64,000 nt of DNA from assembly GCA_943371005.1 (NCBI GenBank), contig CALRTB020000005.1:62001-126000 (forward strand), given 5' to 3'. This document shows, piece by piece, positions 34,780 to 43,691 of the stretch. The position numbers were made by a program, and so were the translations under genes. Within the stretch, counting starts at the first letter, position 1; every line of letters begins with the position of its first letter. Source of the DNA: MRBY01 sp943371005 (GTDB lineage Bacteria; Cyanobacteriota; Cyanobacteriia; Cyanobacteriales; MRBY01). A model generated the notes under the pieces. The model was given only the letters and a program-made list of their open reading frames with translations. It made no database searches and was not told where the DNA came from.

Positions 34780-35021
34780 TGACCAAAACACCACGTCTCC
34801 CGATTCCAGATGCTGTTCGACAATACGTTTATCAACGAGATAATTATCAATGTCAATGTTGCGGTTCACGGCATCATGAAACCCAGCTCAGCATTGACCA
34901 TATTATTCCTCTAGCCAAGGGTGGTAGTAACGACATTAGCAATCTACAAACGCTATGTTTAAACTGCAATCAAAAGAAAGGTACTCGGCGTGATTGCCGC
35001 TTTCAACGTCGCTTTACTTAA
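34779..35021 (+). CDS. HNH endonuclease
   Basis: An 80-residue HNH nuclease. The zinc site is formed by CQCCG and CLNCNQKKG. The active-site motif is LSIDHIIPLAKGGSNDISNLQTLC, with His at the DHI and Asn at the SNL. Small free-standing HNH proteins of this type occur in many cyanobacteria and in mobile introns, but here no intron is visible. Its start overlaps the last KGK-like stop, placing it in the dynamin/KGK operon. Convergent with selO, 6 bases apart. Confidence 0.88.
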   Translation: MTKTPRLPIPDAVRQYVYQRDNYQCQCCGSRHHETQLSIDHIIPLAKGGSNDISNLQTLCLNCNQKKGTRRDCRFQRRFT

Positions 35022-35027
35022 GGAATT

Positions 35028-36458
35028 TCATTGACGTTGCTGAATTGCAGCGAGCAGATTATAAAAAGGTTGCCAGTTGTTTTCTGTGGTGATCGGTTCC
35101 CAAACAGATTCGATCACCGGACGTAAGAGCACCGTTTTCGGGTTGGTCTGCTGGAGGCGATCGCCCACTTGTCCCAATTCATTTTCCGGGATTTCCTGTA
35201 AGGCCCGCTGGTAAAGTCCTTGCCACTTTTCAAACAGCGGCCCCGATAAATCGCTATTTTCGAGGATGGTTTCAGCGTGCGATCGCCAAGCGTGGTTAAA
35301 CTGAATTCCCAACTGATAGAAAAATTCGTGGTAGCCCGTTTGGGTTTCTTCTAGGAGCGCCAAAGTTGCGGCGAGCAGATCTGCCCCTAGATCTTCGGGT
35401 AAATCTCGCAGCCCCAATTTTTCGAGCATTAACTGGCGATAGCTTTGCTCATATTCAATGTCATAGTTCACAAGGCCCATCGCCAAATCCCGTTTATCCA
35501 TCACCATCCCCAAGGGCATTTGCAGCATTTCCAAATTCAGACGGCAGATCATCGGCTGGTTGCCATAGCTGTACCGACCGCTATAGTCGAAGTAAGCCGC
35601 CGTAAACTTGCGGTCATAGCTGGGAATAAACGCATAGGGGCCATAATCAAAGCTTTCCCCCGTAATCGCCATATTATCCGTATTTAAAACCCCATGACAA
35701 AAACCCGCTGCCATCCACTGGGCCGCCAATCGCGCCACCCGTTTCACCAGATCAGCATAAAACAGAGCGTAGGAATTTTCGTCTCCGGCATAGTCGCTGT
35801 AGTAATGGGTCACCACATGGTCGAGGAGTTGCTGTAAGAGATCCCGCCGTTGCAGGTAATAAAGCCGTTCAAAAGTACCAAACCGAATATGCGATCGCTG
35901 GAACCGTACCATCACCGAAGACCGCGTTGGAGAAGGTTCATCACCCCGCCAGAGGGATTCTCCCGTTTCGATCAAACTGAGACAACGGGATGTATTCACT
36001 CCCAGTTGATGCAACGCTTCCGCCGCTAAAACTTCCCGAACGCCGCCCTTGAGGGTTAAACGGCCATCGCCATTGCGGGAATAGGGAGTTTGACCAGAAC
36101 CTTTGGTGCCGAGGTCATAAAGTAAGCCATCCTGAGCGCGTACCTGTCCATAAAGAAAACCGCGTCCGTCGCCCAGTTGGGGATTATATTGGCCAAATTG
36201 ATAGCCGTGGTAACACATGGCCCGCAGGGGATGGGGCGCTTGAAATTGACCAAAAGCTTCAATGAAATCTTGATCGTCTACTTGTTTGGGTTCGAGGCCG
36301 AATTTTTCTAAAACAGCGTCATTACGGAACCGTAGCTCATGCTGGGGAAAGTCCGCCGCCGTCACTGCATCAGAAAAGCGATCGCCAAGGCTTGCAAATA
36401 CCTGTTCATAGGGCAGACAAACGAGGGGATTTTGGGTGAGCTCACTGATGGGGGCCAT
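35028..36458 (-). CDS. selO: Protein adenylyltransferase SelO (YdiU/UPF0061)
   Basis: Pseudokinase-fold enzyme that AMPylates proteins in redox homeostasis. Visible: YGYQFGQYNPQLGDGRG, LYDLGTKGSGQTPYSRNGDGR (glycine-rich loop and nucleotide-binding residues), CHGVLNTDNMAITGESFDYGP (catalytic loop and DFG-like metal site). 476 residues, the usual length. The C-terminus of many homologues ends with selenocysteine or Cys; here it ends with AAIQQRQ, without it. It is divergent from the CRR7-like gene across 37 bases. Confidence 0.92.
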   Translation of the reverse strand: MAPISELTQNPLVCLPYEQVFASLGDRFSDAVTAADFPQHELRFRNDAVLEKFGLEPKQVDDQDFIEAFGQFQAPHPLRAMCYHGYQFGQYNPQLGDGRGFLYGQVRAQDGLLYDLGTKGSGQTPYSRNGDGRLTLKGGVREVLAAEALHQLGVNTSRCLSLIETGESLWRGDEPSPTRSSVMVRFQRSHIRFGTFERLYYLQRRDLLQQLLDHVVTHYYSDYAGDENSYALFYADLVKRVARLAAQWMAAGFCHGVLNTDNMAITGESFDYGPYAFIPSYDRKFTAAYFDYSGRYSYGNQPMICRLNLEMLQMPLGMVMDKRDLAMGLVNYDIEYEQSYRQLMLEKLGLRDLPEDLGADLLAATLALLEETQTGYHEFFYQLGIQFNHAWRSHAETILENSDLSGPLFEKWQGLYQRALQEIPENELGQVGDRLQQTNPKTVLLRPVIESVWEPITTENNWQPFYNLLAAIQQRQ

Positions 36459-36495
36459 GGGCGTACAATTAAACCAAAAAGCATTAAGGCATATT

Positions 36496-36750
36496 ATGGC
36501 AGATCCGATTATGTACCAAGTGGATGGTTATGTGGTGTTGCGCCACGACCACCCGGAACAATTGATGGAGCCGGAAGAAATCCGTACTTTTTTCCAGGAT
36601 CTATTTGCTACCCAGCCGGATCTACTGCCCCCAGAGTTGGCGAACCTTTCCTCCCAGGAAGCGCAAATTGATCAACTTCTCGCAGATTATTGTGAACTGG
36701 CGATTGAGGACGGTTTTTTGCAGTGGTATGCGGTGCGGTTTGAAAAATAG
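36496..36750 (+). CDS. CRR7-like protein (NDH-1 assembly or stability factor)
   Basis: An 84-residue protein starting MADPIMYQVDGYVVL and ending LQWYAVRFEK. Both features match the CRR7 family (chlororespiratory reduction 7); in plants CRR7 is required for the chloroplast NDH complex. The middle (PEEIRTFFQDLFA, LPPELANLSSQEAQIDQLL) is helical and acidic. The frame extends 20 codons upstream, but those overlap the selO start and are not conserved. Function in cyanobacteria is inferred from the family. Confidence 0.8.
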   Translation: MADPIMYQVDGYVVLRHDHPEQLMEPEEIRTFFQDLFATQPDLLPPELANLSSQEAQIDQLLADYCELAIEDGFLQWYAVRFEK

Positions 36751-36778
36751 GACATCCCATCCCCCACATCCCTCTAAA

Positions 36779-36797
36779 TCTCCCTTACGAAGGGAGA
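36779..36797. repeat. Hairpin repeat (TCTCCCTT-ACG-AAGGGAGA)
   Basis: A perfect 8-base inverted repeat with a three-base loop in the gap between the convergent CRR7-like gene and the 5'-nucleotidase. The flanking context CCCTCTAAATC...CTTGAAGACC resembles a dispersed intergenic repeat I remember from cyanobacteria. The downstream T-rich stretch (CCTTTTCTTGTTTTC) could make it act as a terminator for the plus-strand gene. Confidence 0.65.
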
Positions 36798-36829
36798 CTT
36801 GAAGACCTTTTCTTGTTTTCTTTTCGCTA

Positions 36830-38338
36830 CTAATTTGCCCATTCCTGTTGGAGTTGTTGAATAAAGGCAAAACGCACATCTTCCCCGGTTTCAATCAAAG
36901 TCACGTCGGGATGGTCAGGCGTAAAGAAATCGAGGCCCGTTTCCCGCCCGGAGATGAGAAATTCCGTTGCCGCGACCCGATAAATCCGTTGGGGATCTAA
37001 AGGGCGATCGCCAATTTGCCAGGTTTGACTTTCTGGGACAAAGGTCACTCCTGCCGTTTGCAAATAGCCCCCGGTGCCGCGATTGGCTAAACCTTGATTG
37101 AGAATTCGTTCTAGGGTGGTTCCCTTAATCTCAACGGTGGCCAAATTCCCGCCGAAGGGCAAAATCCGAATCACATCATATTGGGATAAAGGGCCGGGGG
37201 GCAGCACATCATCGACACGGATCGAGCCGCCATTGAAAAAGGCTAATTCGGCACTGGGCGTCACCGTCAACATCGACTGGGCAATGATCTCCGTTAAGGC
37301 CGTGGCTTGATTACGCACGGAACTTTCCAACCCATCTAGGGCGATTGGACTTTCGGTAATGATTTGCTCTGGTTCAAAGCCATTGGCCCGAAACCCATCA
37401 AAAGCCAGTTCCTGCCAGTAATTCACGACCTGTTCCGTTTCTGGATCTGAGGCGATCGCCGCTGTGATCGGTTGCAAGTGCGATTGAACCGTAAGCTGAT
37501 CTGTTTCCGTGTCATAGCTGAGATTGTGGAGATAAACCGTGCGGGCATTGGCATCGGCCTTAAAAATTGGCGTAAAATCCGCACCACGCCACTGCTGAAT
37601 ATTTTCATGGTCATGACCCCCCAGGATTAGGTCAATTTCCGGGATATTTTCAGCGAGATAATGGTCATCCTGCATCGCCAGGTGGGTGACCGCCACAATA
37701 ATATCCGTTTGTGCATCTAGTTCGGCGACGAGGGTTTCCATCTGTTCTAGCGGGTCGAGGTAGGTGACATAATCCACGGGATTACTGGGAATCACCACCC
37801 CCACAAAACCAACCCGCACCGGGGTGCCCGCCTCACCATAAATGGTTTCAATCACATAGGGGGGCACATTCTCCCAGGGTTCCCCTGCTGCCGTCAGGAC
37901 ATTCCCCGAAAACCATTGGAAGTCCGATTCTGCTAACCGTTGTTTGAACTGGGATTCGCTGATGTCAAATTCATGATTGCCGAAGGTGGCGAGATCGAGG
38001 CCCACTTGGTTCATCACCGCCACAATTTGTTTTCCTGCGAGGCGATCGCCATCAACCACCGCAGTACCCAAGGCCGACGGACTAAAGAGATCACCAGCTA
38101 AAACGGTGAAGGTGTGGGGATTTTCTGCGAGCAATTCCTTGCGTAGGGTCGCCAGCCGCGCCAGACCTCCCGTTGCCCCACCACCCAGGGGCGTAATTTC
38201 ATAGACATCATTGAGGTGAAGCAGTTGCAATTCTACGGTTTCGGCCCAGAGGGATAGGGGGGCGATCGCCAAACCGACCACCGCTCCAGACACCAGCACC
38301 GTAGACCGAACGACCTTCCCAAAGCAATCAAAAAACAT
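36830..38338 (-). CDS. Secreted 5'-nucleotidase / metallophosphatase (UshA-like)
   Basis: A 502-residue periplasmic phosphoesterase. A signal peptide ends near SLWAETV (about residue 32). The metallophosphatase domain follows with LQLLHLNDVYEI (metal site), GDLFSPSALG, GNHEFD and GGHDHENIQ. The C-terminal 5'-nucleotidase domain has FFNGGSIRVDD and ILPFGGNLATVEI, with the adenosine-stacking region nearby. Substrate (nucleotides or other phosphate esters) unknown. Such enzymes are often linked to phosphate supply; no Pho box was recognised. Confidence 0.9.
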   Translation of the reverse strand: MFFDCFGKVVRSTVLVSGAVVGLAIAPLSLWAETVELQLLHLNDVYEITPLGGGATGGLARLATLRKELLAENPHTFTVLAGDLFSPSALGTAVVDGDRLAGKQIVAVMNQVGLDLATFGNHEFDISESQFKQRLAESDFQWFSGNVLTAAGEPWENVPPYVIETIYGEAGTPVRVGFVGVVIPSNPVDYVTYLDPLEQMETLVAELDAQTDIIVAVTHLAMQDDHYLAENIPEIDLILGGHDHENIQQWRGADFTPIFKADANARTVYLHNLSYDTETDQLTVQSHLQPITAAIASDPETEQVVNYWQELAFDGFRANGFEPEQIITESPIALDGLESSVRNQATALTEIIAQSMLTVTPSAELAFFNGGSIRVDDVLPPGPLSQYDVIRILPFGGNLATVEIKGTTLERILNQGLANRGTGGYLQTAGVTFVPESQTWQIGDRPLDPQRIYRVAATEFLISGRETGLDFFTPDHPDVTLIETGEDVRFAFIQQLQQEWAN

Positions 38339-38444
38339 GGGTCATTACCAAATCCATCACTAATCCTTTCATGATGGTTCAGGTCAACGCCGCAAAAGGC
38401 GATCGCTCACAAATTTTGATGAATACGTTGTTTCCCTCGTGAAT

Positions 38445-41444
38445 TTAAGTGGGGGAGACAATTTCTCCCGTTTCCAGATCCCGGAAAATCGTATCCGGTT
38501 CAGGCGACTCTAACTCCGGACGAAAAATCGTATTCAGAGCTGTTTCTAGGGTGCGGGACATCACGATTTGGTTGTTATAAACCACGATCACCCGTGCCAA
38601 GGTTGGGACGCTATTTTCCTCGGCCTCTAGGTAAAGGGGTTCCACATAGAGAAGCGATTGCTCAATGGGAATTACCAATAGATTTCCTTGCACTGCCCGG
38701 GAGCCTTCCCGGTTCCAGAGGGAAATTTGCTGGGAAATCACGGGGTCTTGTTTAATGAGAGCTTCAATTTGATCCGGCCCATAGATCAACTTCTGTTTCG
38801 GGAACTGGTACAGCAACAGTTTGCCGTAGTTATCACCATCGACCCGACCGGCCAACCAAGCAATTAAATTGGGTCGGCTCGTGGGGGTATAGGGATGGAG
38901 CAGAATAAATTCCTCTGAGGTGGCCGTAGGCAACCGCATAATCAGATAGTAAGGGGCGATCGCCCGGGGTTCATTTCCATAAACTTCCTGGGGAATTTCC
39001 CACTGGTCTTCACGGTTATAGAAAACCTGGGGATCTTGCATGTGGTAGCTCAGGAGGCGCTCGGACTGCACATTAAAAAAATCAGTGGGATAGCGCAGGT
39101 GGTCTTTTAAGTTGTCGGGCAGTGCAGCAAAGGAGCGGAACAGTTCTGGAAAGGCCCTTTCCCAGGTTTGGATCATCGGATCCGCGGCATCGGCGATATA
39201 AAAACGCACCGTGCCATTGTAGGCATTGATCACCACCTTGACGGAGTTGCGGATGTAGTTGAAAGGATGTTCCCCCGGATCGGCGTAGGGATAATGATCA
39301 CTGGTGGTGTAGGCATCCAAAATCCAATAAAGGTAATTTTTTTCACCGAAGCGGTTGGTCTCGCCAATGTCCGCTGATACGAGGTAAGGATCACGATCAA
39401 AGCGCAAGAATGGGGCGATCGCCCGCACCCGTTGATTGATATTACGCCGCATCAACAAGCGAGTATCACCGGTGAGATCATTGGATAATAAAATACGCCA
39501 ATCCCGGAGATACTGGGCAAAAAACAAGCGCTTCAAGGGATTCCCAAAAGCAATGCCCCCCGTGCCGTCATAGGTGTTGTAGCGGTTATCTTCCCCACTG
39601 GGATAGTCCAACTCCTGCACCTTGGTATCGGTCATCACGTAGTTATTGGTCAGCTCGCCATAGTAAATGCGCGGTTGACCAATGGGAATCGCCTCCCGTA
39701 TTTCTGGGGTTAAGGTGGTTAAATTGCCATTATCTGCCGTTGCCCCAGCCCCGATATCCTGCACATAATATTGGGGTAAACCTGTCTCCTCGGCCCGATT
39801 AACCGGACTAATGGTAAAACCATAGCCGTGGGTATAGATGAGGTGTTTGTTCACCCAGGTTTTCGCCTGTTCCGGCACCGCTTCGTAATCAAGCTCCCGG
39901 GGGGCCATAATGACTTGCTGCTTCGCTAAATCTTGATCTGGTTCGAGGCGCAGACTGTAGCGGTCAATATCAGCATCAGAAAAACGATAATACAGCCGAA
40001 TTTGTTGCAATTGGCGGTTGGTTTGCAGGATCGGGCGGCTATCCCACAAGCGGATATTGTTAATGGTCAGGGGATTATTTTCAATGTCGGTGGCAGTAAG
40101 TTCCCCCTCTGGATTAAAAACCCTTGATTCGATGGCATCCAAGCCAAAGGCCCTGCGAGTTGAGGCGATGCTGTATTCCAGATAGGGACGCTCCCGGGCC
40201 AATTCGTTCGGTTGCACGATGAGGCGCTGGGTTCCGGCAGAGAGAATGGCACCGATCGCCATCACGCCGATATAGAAAATGATGCCCTTTAAGACCTGGG
40301 GTTGTTGGCGACGGATAGAAACGGTACGGCGGTGGGGATAGCGCCAGAATTGCCCCAAACACCAAGTGGCGATCGCCAAGGCCAACACCGTGAGAAGAAT
40401 TTCCACATGTTGATCGACATTGATGTTGGTATAGCTCACCCCATAAACCACCCCCAGCTTGGAGTAGAGCAGTTCATAACGTACTAACCAATGGCGTCCC
40501 GCAACGGCGAGGAAGAGGAGACCCGTCAAGAGATTGAGATGCCGTAACTGGGCTGGACTAAACCCCGGAAACTGCCCCTGGGAAAAACTATCACCAGACA
40601 GCAGATAGTACAGGGTGACACTCACCAAGCCATAGAGAAATAAACCTTCAAACCAAAAATCGAGGATTTGCCACAGGGGCAGGGTAAAAACATAAAAGCC
40701 GGCATCGTGGTTATAGATCGGATCGATTTGGCCAAAGGGCACCCCAAACCAACCCTGGAACACTCGCACCCAATTATTCGCGAGGATCGTCCCGAAACAG
40801 AGACTTAAAACCACGGCGATCGCCCGCAAAGAAAACCACCGTCGCCAAAGGACACCCCCCACGACCACCGCAGCTAATCCCAAACGCCAGATTTGCTGCT
40901 GGGTAAATTGCCATAAACTGTGCAAGGACTTAAACGCCAGGGGATCGGGTAAGGCGGGAGTAATGAGGGGTAGGCTCATGTCTCGCTGTCCCATTTCCCA
41001 CACCACCGAGCCGTAATGGAACAAAATTAGGACAATCAGCAAGCTAAACCCAACCATTAGCAGCAGTAGCCCCCGAAAGTTGATCGCTGGCGATTCGGGA
41101 ATTTTCGTGTGATAGGGAATTGGCTCTAGGAAAAATTTTTGCCACCACCGCAGTGGGGCACGGGGCACATTAGTTTGGCGATCGCCTCCCGATTGATCTG
41201 GAATTATTTGCCATTCCTGGCGGTCAACCACCCGGTAATTAATCCAGAGAAACACAAAGGAGCCGCAAAAACCGAGGCTCCACAGGCCGATGCGTAGGGC
41301 GACCTGCTTAAAAAAAACAGAACGGTACCCCAGCTCGGCGAACCAGAACTGTTCTACGAGGAAGCGGGAGACTAATTCAAATAGACCCCAGCCGGCGGCG
41401 ATCGCACAGCACAGATAGATAATTAGTGACCATTTTTTATCCAT
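38445..41444 (-). CDS. UPF0182-family integral membrane protein
   Basis: A 999-residue membrane protein, the largest single-domain gene in the window. About seven transmembrane segments occupy the first 320 residues and residues near 375-400 (for example LIIYLCCAIAAGWGLFELV, LLLMVGFSLLIVLILF). A large non-cytoplasmic domain of about 600 residues follows, with the family landmarks RRAFGLDAI, HLIYTHGYGFTISPVN and the long YYVQDIG segment. UPF0182 proteins are widespread in Actinobacteria and cyanobacteria; function unknown. The start is the ATG at 41444. Confidence 0.93.
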   Translation of the reverse strand: MDKKWSLIIYLCCAIAAGWGLFELVSRFLVEQFWFAELGYRSVFFKQVALRIGLWSLGFCGSFVFLWINYRVVDRQEWQIIPDQSGGDRQTNVPRAPLRWWQKFFLEPIPYHTKIPESPAINFRGLLLLMVGFSLLIVLILFHYGSVVWEMGQRDMSLPLITPALPDPLAFKSLHSLWQFTQQQIWRLGLAAVVVGGVLWRRWFSLRAIAVVLSLCFGTILANNWVRVFQGWFGVPFGQIDPIYNHDAGFYVFTLPLWQILDFWFEGLFLYGLVSVTLYYLLSGDSFSQGQFPGFSPAQLRHLNLLTGLLFLAVAGRHWLVRYELLYSKLGVVYGVSYTNINVDQHVEILLTVLALAIATWCLGQFWRYPHRRTVSIRRQQPQVLKGIIFYIGVMAIGAILSAGTQRLIVQPNELARERPYLEYSIASTRRAFGLDAIESRVFNPEGELTATDIENNPLTINNIRLWDSRPILQTNRQLQQIRLYYRFSDADIDRYSLRLEPDQDLAKQQVIMAPRELDYEAVPEQAKTWVNKHLIYTHGYGFTISPVNRAEETGLPQYYVQDIGAGATADNGNLTTLTPEIREAIPIGQPRIYYGELTNNYVMTDTKVQELDYPSGEDNRYNTYDGTGGIAFGNPLKRLFFAQYLRDWRILLSNDLTGDTRLLMRRNINQRVRAIAPFLRFDRDPYLVSADIGETNRFGEKNYLYWILDAYTTSDHYPYADPGEHPFNYIRNSVKVVINAYNGTVRFYIADAADPMIQTWERAFPELFRSFAALPDNLKDHLRYPTDFFNVQSERLLSYHMQDPQVFYNREDQWEIPQEVYGNEPRAIAPYYLIMRLPTATSEEFILLHPYTPTSRPNLIAWLAGRVDGDNYGKLLLYQFPKQKLIYGPDQIEALIKQDPVISQQISLWNREGSRAVQGNLLVIPIEQSLLYVEPLYLEAEENSVPTLARVIVVYNNQIVMSRTLETALNTIFRPELESPEPDTIFRDLETGEIVSPT

Positions 41445-41487
41445 GGTGCCGATTGTATCGACTTGCTGGTCTAAAAATCACGCTCGA

Positions 41488-41979
41488 TTAATAATTCCGG
41501 AAAATTGGCCGCCCGCACTTTTGTAAGATGCCTGGGGGAATCGGTTTACCGCTGGCGAGGCGTTGCTGTTGGCCGGGGGGGAGGCAGCGGCGATCCACAT
41601 CGTAAAAGTAATAGCCTTGGGAATTTTGAGGACGGGAACCATTGAGCAGCAGATCGACGAGGATTTCCTGGATTGTGAGGCGATCGCCCGTTTGTCCCCA
41701 AAACAGCGAAAAAAGCTGACTGCGGAAAGCGTCATCCCCCTGTAACTGGGTAAAGCGGTTGTCCGGAATGGTTTGATATTGATTACGAATCTCGGCCAGG
41801 ATAGCTTGCCAAGTTTGGCGACCGGGGAGCCCCTGACTAGACCCCAAAGATTGCTGCACGATTGTCGATTCGGGTTTGCGATCTGGTTTGGCGATCGCCC
41901 CTAACGTTGGCAACAGCCCCCCCGCCACCAAGGCTGATCCCAGGGTGAACTGAATGATCCGTTGTCCAAAAAAGCCCAT
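41488..41979 (-). CDS. Exported hypothetical protein
   Basis: A 163-residue protein with a hydrophobic N-terminal segment (QFTLGSALVAGGLLPTLGAIAKP), a likely signal peptide. The body has LFSLFWGQTGDRLTIQEILVDL followed by a Cys-containing tail (DVDRRCLPPG and LQKCGRP). I do not recognise a named family. The open frame extends to 42144, but I chose the ATG at 41979, which begins just before the signal peptide; the longer start would overlap rnc. It is divergent from rnc, 96 bases away. Confidence 0.65.
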   Translation of the reverse strand: MGFFGQRIIQFTLGSALVAGGLLPTLGAIAKPDRKPESTIVQQSLGSSQGLPGRQTWQAILAEIRNQYQTIPDNRFTQLQGDDAFRSQLFSLFWGQTGDRLTIQEILVDLLLNGSRPQNSQGYYFYDVDRRCLPPGQQQRLASGKPIPPGILQKCGRPIFRNY

Positions 41980-42075
41980 AATTCTCCGCTGATGTTGCCT
42001 CAAATTGCTATGGTGTAGAGGGTAGACGAAAATCACCAAGCAAAGTTCCCTCTTTTTTGCCACCGCAGTATTTCC

Positions 42076-42795
42076 ATGGTTCCTCCCCAACGTCAGAACA
42101 GTCTCCGTCGCCTCATGGATCGCCTCGGCCTCCCCGATTACCATGGTATGCGTTGGGATTTACTCGATCTGGCCCTCACCCATCCCAGCATTTCCCCCGA
42201 CAAAAATTATGAACAGTTAGAATTTATCGGCGATGCGGTGGTGCGTCTGGCCGCTTCTGAAGTGCTCTACGCCGAATATCCCGATGAACCCGTGGGAGAA
42301 TTTGCCGCCATCCGGTCAATCCTGGTGAGCGATCGCACCCTGGCAGAATTTGCCCACCGCTACAACCTCAAAAAATATTTGGCTTACCACGGCCACTACC
42401 ACGGTGCTGGGGAAATTTCCCTATTGGCCGATGCCTTCGAAGCGATGTTGGGGGCATTATTTCTCACCACTAACGATTTAAGCCTGGTGCACCCTTGGCT
42501 CGACGAACATCTCCGCCACAAAGCCGCTGAGATCAAGCAAGATCCAGCCCGGGAAAATTATAAAGATGCCCTGCAAACCTGGAGCCAAGGGGAATATCAA
42601 AAACTCCCCACCTACCAAGTGACCGAAAATCCAGAATTTCGCCACGAAGAAGAGCGATTTTTGGCCGAAGTGAAGCTAGGAGAAACCTTGCTCGGAAAAG
42701 GGGTAGGCCGTTCCAAAAAAGCCGCCGAACAAGCTGCCGCCCGCATGGCCTTTGAGGCGATCGCCCCCCTCGAAAATTTCACCCCCCAGCCATAG
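42076..42795 (+). CDS. rnc: Ribonuclease III
   Basis: Double-strand-specific endoribonuclease for rRNA and mRNA processing. The signature EQLEFIGDAVVRL (residues 47-59) carries the catalytic acids, then LLADAFEAMLGALFL. The C-terminal dsRNA-binding domain ends GRSKKAAEQAAARMAFEAI. 239 residues. The first ATG at 42076 gives a complete protein. An inverted repeat follows its stop. Confidence 0.96.
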   Translation: MVPPQRQNSLRRLMDRLGLPDYHGMRWDLLDLALTHPSISPDKNYEQLEFIGDAVVRLAASEVLYAEYPDEPVGEFAAIRSILVSDRTLAEFAHRYNLKKYLAYHGHYHGAGEISLLADAFEAMLGALFLTTNDLSLVHPWLDEHLRHKAAEIKQDPARENYKDALQTWSQGEYQKLPTYQVTENPEFRHEEERFLAEVKLGETLLGKGVGRSKKAAEQAAARMAFEAIAPLENFTPQP

Positions 42796-42805
42796 AAAAG
42801 CGCCC

Positions 42806-42832
42806 GGAGATCTTGCCTGAGTTACGATCTCC
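42806..42832. repeat. Inverted repeat after rnc
   Basis: GGAGATC and GATCTCC form a 7-base stem around a 13-base loop, between the rnc stop and the mutT-like stop (convergent). No T-run follows closely, so terminator function is uncertain. The same stem sequence recurs between efp and accB at 47869. Confidence 0.5.
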
Positions 42833-42907
42833 CGACGCCCTTCTATTTTCCTCACACCCAAACTAGCGTCCTAGACGCTCGATTCAGGTTTGGGGTTCCA
42901 CCATGAT

Positions 42908-43306
42908 TTAGCTGCTTTGGATTGCCTCGATGATCGCTCGATTGGCCTCCGGGAACTGGTATTGCCCTAATTCATTGGGGTTGACCCACAGAATCTCTGC
43001 ACATTCAATGGGTTTAGGGTCGCCGGCCAGGACGCTGCACCAATGCACATGGAGCGAAACTTTGAATTTCGGGTAATCGTGTTCAATCAAAATAAGGCGA
43101 TCGCCCACTTTGACTTGGAGATTAATTTCTTCTTGGATTTCTCGGGCAATACAAGCTTCTACCGTTTCTCCTGGTTCAATCTTTCCCCCAGGAAATTCCC
43201 ACAGGCCCGCCATTTCCCCTTGGTCTAAACGGCGATCAATTAAAATTTTCCCCTGGCGATCGCGAATAACGGCGACACCGATCTGCTTATGGGGCAACGA
43301 CGACAT
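42908..43306 (-). CDS. mutT: MutT-type NUDIX hydrolase (8-oxo-dGTP diphosphatase)
   Basis: A 132-residue NUDIX protein. The NUDIX box GGKIEPGETVEACIAREIQEEINL is complete (read as GX5EX7REUXEEXGU, with Asn in place of the Gly near the end). KQIGVAVIRDRQGKILIDRR precedes it. A similar arrangement is found in MutT, which removes 8-oxo-dGTP. The substrate is inferred. It converges with rnc. 149 bases separate its start from the next gene. Confidence 0.86.
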   Translation of the reverse strand: MSSLPHKQIGVAVIRDRQGKILIDRRLDQGEMAGLWEFPGGKIEPGETVEACIAREIQEEINLQVKVGDRLILIEHDYPKFKVSLHVHWCSVLAGDPKPIECAEILWVNPNELGQYQFPEANRAIIEAIQSS

Positions 43307-43455
43307 TTTTTAGCTCCACACACGATAAACCCGATCATTATAGAAGATGGTTCCGGCTGAATCTGACCAACGCCATCGTAGATCTTTGCCCAAATAAACC
43401 CCTTAAAATTATCCTTGTGCTAAAAGCCTCTCAACCCTTTGTCTTTTTCTAAACT

Positions 43456-43665
43456 GTGACTTGGATTACAATTAAAACCACAAAAGCCCGTTGGGAAGCT
43501 GAAATGATGGGACAGATCCTAGAAGCCCACAGCATCCCCAATCGTGTTTTAGATATTGGACTGGGCATTTATTTTGGGCAGGGTAGTCAAGCTGCTCTCC
43601 AGGTGCGATCGCCTGATCAATGGACCGCCTTACTGCTGCTCAGTCCCCCCGAAGATGACCCCTAA
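43456..43665 (+). CDS. DUF2007-like small protein
   Basis: A 69-residue protein starting with GTG at 43456. The first strand (TWITIKTTKARWEAEMMGQILEAHSI) and the later PNRVLDIGLG..FGQG pattern fit the small DUF2007 fold, proposed as a signal-transducing domain. No partner is obvious. accD begins 26 bases downstream on the same strand. Function unknown. Confidence 0.68.
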   Translation: MTWITIKTTKARWEAEMMGQILEAHSIPNRVLDIGLGIYFGQGSQAALQVRSPDQWTALLLLSPPEDDP

Positions 43666-43691
43666 ACCCTTGTGTTTCGCCCTAACCGCCT

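Noticed and set aside
34779..35021. Group I or II intron-associated homing endonuclease
   Set aside because: No intron structure or split host gene is visible around the HNH gene; it fits the operon instead.
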